From DYHD01 sp964411065 (GTDB lineage Bacteria; Nitrospirota; Thermodesulfovibrionia; Thermodesulfovibrionales; Dissulfurispiraceae), in NCBI GenBank assembly GCA_964411065.1, contig CAYPJO010000001.1:1-64000 (forward strand): a DNA stretch of 64,000 nucleotides, read 5' to 3'. Position 1 is the stretch's first letter. Every line of letters begins with the position of its first letter. Position numbers and translations under genes: made by a program. Of this stretch, positions 61,068-64,000 are shown piece by piece. The notes beneath the pieces were generated by a model. It saw only the letters and a list, made by a program, of their open reading frames with translations. It made no database searches and had not been told where the DNA came from.

Positions 61068-61453
61068 TGCAATATTTTAGCCACCGTTTTATAAGATTTA
61101 ATAGTATAAGATTTATTACTTAATCTATCGGTCCAGCTTATAGTTAGATTAACCTCCAACAAGCTAAATTGTAGGTTCTCTGTCCTATCTTTTAGTATTT
61201 CTACTACAGAAATATCTAATCTATGACCCCTGTTGGTGGTTTCTTGCCATGCGTCTTCTAATAGATCTTCACTTTGAAGTAGCTCTCTCATTTTCATTTC
61301 CGCTTGGATGAGTGCATGCACATAATCTTCTGACCTGGAGATGGCTCTTAAATTAATCGAAAATAATTGTAAAATTACAGTAATTGCAATGCTTAATATG
61401 GAGAGAGCAACAACGATCTCAAGCAGAGTATATCCCTTGTTCACAAGCTTCAT
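61064..61453 (-). CDS. gspI: Type II secretion minor pseudopilin GspI
   Basis: A 129-residue pseudopilin with cleavage site NKG|YTLLEIVVALSILSIAIT and Glu5. Next is the GspI pattern ALIQAEMKMRELL and a small beta sheet (LLEVNLTISWTDRLSNKSY). It overlaps gspH and gspJ by four bases on either side, so the set is tightly coupled. Confidence 0.92.
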   Translation of the reverse strand: MKLVNKGYTLLEIVVALSILSIAITVILQLFSINLRAISRSEDYVHALIQAEMKMRELLQSEDLLEDAWQETTNRGHRLDISVVEILKDRTENLQFSLLEVNLTISWTDRLSNKSYTIKSYKTVAKILQ

Positions 61454-61965
61454 TTTATTGTAATTGTCCCTACTATAGGGTCAAGATGTATAGTTGCAAC
61501 TCTTTTACTATCAAACAAAAGTATCGTACCACCCTCCACTCCTCCCGTAGCAGGAATCATAATCTGATATCTACCCCTTGAGATTTCAATCCCTAAGGAG
61601 TTAAAAACTCTTATATTTATATTAGCTGGGAAATCCTTTGATGTAAGACCTTCAATCCCATATTTCTTTGATTCAAAATCAATATAAAAAGCTTGATCTT
61701 CTCCTCTAAGTTTTGCAGTTGTTATAGTATATTTGATGGTAGCTGAGATTTCTCTAACTAAAGCATTGAATTTACTTGAAGGGAGGGTATTTGCAAAGAA
61801 TACAGTAGATATGCCTAAAATCAGTAAAATTAAAACCAGTACAATTATTAATTCTATTAGCATAAAACCTTTTTGATTAATTTTAGAAAAGTAAAAAGGA
61901 CCTGCTAATAAAACGACAGAAGGACTCAATCTATTAATTCTATGAATAAAAGAGGAAAAGACCAT
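61450..61965 (-). CDS. gspH: Type II secretion minor pseudopilin GspH
   Basis: A pseudopilin with processing site NQKG|FMLIELIIVLVLILLILGI and Glu at the usual place. Mature part: NALVREISATIKYTITTAKL and a beta-rich end (GGTILLFDSKRVATIHLDP) that fits GspH/FimT. I start at ATG 61965, four bases after the gspF stop, for 171 residues; this leaves a long leader of about 33 residues. A TTG at 61929 would give a 21-residue leader. Neither has a good ribosome-binding site. A longer frame back to 62016 lies inside gspF. Confidence 0.82.
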   Translation of the reverse strand: MVFSSFIHRINRLSPSVVLLAGPFYFSKINQKGFMLIELIIVLVLILLILGISTVFFANTLPSSKFNALVREISATIKYTITTAKLRGEDQAFYIDFESKKYGIEGLTSKDFPANINIRVFNSLGIEISRGRYQIMIPATGGVEGGTILLFDSKRVATIHLDPIVGTITIK

Positions 61966-61969
61966 AATA

Positions 61970-63163
61970 TTAAAAGGGTATTTCTGTAATACTAAGGATT
62001 GCCATAAGCATTGCAATAACTATAAATCCTATTATTAGACCCATAAAGAGTATCAAAAAGGGTTCAAGAAGACTAATAAATCTTTTTATGGTGAGTCTCA
62101 GGCTCTTTTCGTAAGTAATAGCTACTTTTATTAGCATATCGTCGAGTTGCCCCGTCTCCTCTCCAACTTTTACCATCGAAAGGGCAAGGTCTGGAAACAT
62201 CTTTGTCCTTTGTAAAGGTATAAATACTCCCTGTCCTTCTTTAGCTCCCCTATAGACCATGTCTACCTTCGACGCTATCAATTGGTTATTTATTACTTTC
62301 TTAGAATTATTAATAGCTTGTAAAAGTGGCACTCCGCTCTTAAGAAGTGTTCCCAATGTCCTACAAAACCTCACGGTTTCAAGTTTTATGATTATATCCT
62401 TGAACAATCTTAATTTTAAAGAATCCCATTTATATCTACCTGAAGGCTTTCTTATGTATAACTTTAAAAGGAAAAAACCAGATAAAATCAAACCACCTAT
62501 TAACCACCAGAAGGACTTAAGGAAATCACTCACAGAGAGCAAAATTTCTGTAGGAAGGGGTAGAGCACTACCCATTTCTGAAAAAATAACAGAGAATTTA
62601 GGCAATACATATGTGAGTAAGATGATTATGGATATACTACCAGTAAATAGAAGAATAGTTGGATAAATCATTGCAGAAAAAACATGATCTTTAAGTTCCT
62701 GGGATGATTCAAGATATTCATTAAGTTTATCTAATACAACATTCAGAACTCCACCTGCTTCAGCTGCTTTTATCATGTTTACATAAATTCTTGGGAATAT
62801 ATCAGGATGTTTTTGTAGAGCCTCTGAAAAGGAATTACCCTCCCTTATAGACTTTAAAATAGATTGGATTATTTTTTTCATATACCTATCCTCTGATATC
62901 TCAGAGAGGATATTAAGACTGCGATCAAGGGGTAGTCCTGCAGAAAGAAGAGAAGAGAGTTCAGAGGTAAAAACGATCAAATTACCCTTTTTTGACCTTA
63001 AGGATAAACCCTTTTTAACTTCTTCTTTTGAGATAGAAACCTTTAAGGGAATATAGCCGGAGTTTCTAATCTTTTCAATAGCACTCTTTTCATCAGAAGC
63101 CTCTATGATACCTTCTACTATTGAACCCTGAAAAGAGGTGGCTTTATAAGAAAATATTGCCAT
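61970..63163 (-). CDS. gspF: Type II secretion inner membrane protein GspF
   Basis: The polytopic platform protein, 397 residues. It has IFSYKATSFQGSIVEGIIEA at the start, FTSELSSLLSAGLPLDRSL, and two T2SF domains with the conserved FPRIYVNMIKAAEAGGVLNV and FPDLALSMVKVGEETGQLDD motifs. Three transmembrane helices lie near residues 166-190, 213-233 and 367-390. In most systems gspG follows; here gspH comes directly after. The glucan phosphorylase gene upstream is only 12 bases away. Confidence 0.94.
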   Translation of the reverse strand: MAIFSYKATSFQGSIVEGIIEASDEKSAIEKIRNSGYIPLKVSISKEEVKKGLSLRSKKGNLIVFTSELSSLLSAGLPLDRSLNILSEISEDRYMKKIIQSILKSIREGNSFSEALQKHPDIFPRIYVNMIKAAEAGGVLNVVLDKLNEYLESSQELKDHVFSAMIYPTILLFTGSISIIILLTYVLPKFSVIFSEMGSALPLPTEILLSVSDFLKSFWWLIGGLILSGFFLLKLYIRKPSGRYKWDSLKLRLFKDIIIKLETVRFCRTLGTLLKSGVPLLQAINNSKKVINNQLIASKVDMVYRGAKEGQGVFIPLQRTKMFPDLALSMVKVGEETGQLDDMLIKVAITYEKSLRLTIKRFISLLEPFLILFMGLIIGFIVIAMLMAILSITEIPF

Positions 63164-63175
63164 TACTTGGTCTGC

Positions 63176-64000
63176 CTATCTTATATAAGCTTCTGTTACA
63201 TAAAGTCGCATCATTCTATGGCTATTGAAATAATAGGCATTTTTACCTATGGCATTCTCCATTATTTTAAGCCATATATGTTTATCATTATAAAAAGTTG
63301 GAATTATTATTTTCTCAAGTTTGCTATAGAGATCATCAGCATCCTTTTTAGGGTCTGCTATTGTATCTGGTGAGGGCCCAATTGACCAACCAGTATAACC
63401 CTCGATATGCCCTTCTATCCACCACCCATCGAGAACGCTAAAATTAGGGACACCATTATGGGTTGCCTTCATTCCACTTGTGCCTGAAGCTTCTAAAGGT
63501 CTCATAGGTGTATTTAGCCATAGGTCAACGCCCGAGACCATTTTTAATGCGAGATCCATATTATAATTTTTAAGATATGCTATTTTGATTTTATTTTTCA
63601 ATTTTTCTTTGATCTCAAAAATTTGTTTTATTAACTGCTTCCCACCGTCATCTTTCGGATGGGCTTTTCCTGCATAAATAATTTGAATTCTTCCTTCCCC
63701 AATCTGAACCAATCTCATAGGATCTGTAAATAAAAGATCAGCCCTTTTGTAGGCTGTTGCTCTGCGAGCGAAACCTATGGTCAAGGTGTCATAATTCATC
63801 CCTACCTGCGTTTCACGGTTTACATAATCTATAAGTTGTTTTTTTGCTTCCATATGAGCTTCCCACAACTCCTCTGGAGGAATACGACCCACTCTCACAA
63901 ATATTTCTGGTTCATTAGCCCAACCAGGTAGATATTTATCATACAGCTTCTTAAAACTATCACAAGTCCAGGTAAATGAGTGGACCCCATTTGTTATAGC
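63176..64000 (-). CDS. Alpha-glucan phosphorylase (TIGR02094-type), partial at window edge
   Basis: The C-terminal 274 codons of a phosphorylase run off the right end of the window. It opens AITNGVHSFTWTCDSFKKLY, then LTIGFARRATAYKRADLLFT, QIIYAGKAHPKDDGGKQLIK, and MRPLEASGTSGMKATHNGVP, the cofactor and phosphate site, where the lysine of SGMKA is the Schiff-base residue. This pattern belongs to the shorter alpha-glucan phosphorylase subfamily, distinct from the protein at 9650. It lies 12 bases upstream of gspF in the same direction. Confidence 0.93.
   Translation of the reverse strand, partial: AITNGVHSFTWTCDSFKKLYDKYLPGWANEPEIFVRVGRIPPEELWEAHMEAKKQLIDYVNRETQVGMNYDTLTIGFARRATAYKRADLLFTDPMRLVQIGEGRIQIIYAGKAHPKDDGGKQLIKQIFEIKEKLKNKIKIAYLKNYNMDLALKMVSGVDLWLNTPMRPLEASGTSGMKATHNGVPNFSVLDGWWIEGHIEGYTGWSIGPSPDTIADPKKDADDLYSKLEKIIIPTFYNDKHIWLKIMENAIGKNAYYFNSHRMMRLYVTEAYIR

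Overview
The window is AT-rich chromosomal DNA from a diderm bacterium. Gram-negative traits include a TolC/RND efflux pump, lipoproteins, a type II secretion (T2SS) pseudopilin cluster, FtsEX-EnvC and a soluble lytic transglycosylase. The mix of BioW, an AroF with an N-terminal regulatory domain, a RemA/DUF370 gene between yicC and gmk, split transketolase and many PAS/REC/HD-GYP signalling proteins fits an uncultured Desulfobacterota/Nitrospirota-like lineage. That placement is inference. A 100-N gap flanked by identical 55-bp copies shows that this is a draft short-read assembly. I see no rRNA, CRISPR, insertion sequence or prophage.

Layout. 0.2-4 kb (minus): adenine deaminase, BioW and a methyltransferase with an unusual N-terminus. 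4.2-9.1 kb (plus): ddl-ftsQ (a dcw-cluster remnant), then an FmdB zinc ribbon and clpS-clpA. 9.65-12.1 kb: glycogen phosphorylase. 12.1-20.7 kb (minus): a housekeeping run argG-dprA-small protein-topA-yicC-remA-gmk-rpoZ-coaBC. 20.7-29.6 kb (minus): a HEAT-repeat protein, slt, aroC, three signalling proteins (hybrid kinase, REC-PAS, REC-HD-GYP) and tRNA-Thr(CGU). 30-33.7 kb (plus): an EF-G-like GTPase and argH. 33.8-38.3 kb: a second FmdB protein, a PAS histidine kinase, and a minus-strand set of exported C39-like peptidase, TPR lipoprotein and degenerate GspE-like protein, with two decayed genes in the spaces between. 38.6-47.2 kb: rlmN, a BASS transporter and a tetR-tolC-mfp-rnd efflux operon. 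47.2-53.9 kb (minus): exonuclease, ctpA, envC, ftsX, ftsE and split transketolase. 54-57.2 kb: dCMP deaminase, aroF with its leader, and a SagB-type nitroreductase. 57.3-64 kb (minus): T2SS genes F-H-I-J-K-L-M preceded by a second type of glucan phosphorylase.

The most striking element is the leader in front of aroF (DAHP synthase). It has a consensus promoter, then a 29-codon leader peptide with Trp-Trp-Trp and Phe-Phe-Phe runs, a set of competing RNA hairpins, and an intrinsic terminator ending 17 bases before the aroF start. This is a dual Trp/Phe transcription attenuator on the first step of aromatic biosynthesis. The promoter sits so close to the leader ATG that the leader peptide is probably translated from a nearly leaderless mRNA.

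Other points of note are an A10 homopolymer that throws gspM out of frame exactly at its membrane anchor, a GspE-like protein without Walker motifs, and readable remains of two decayed genes.
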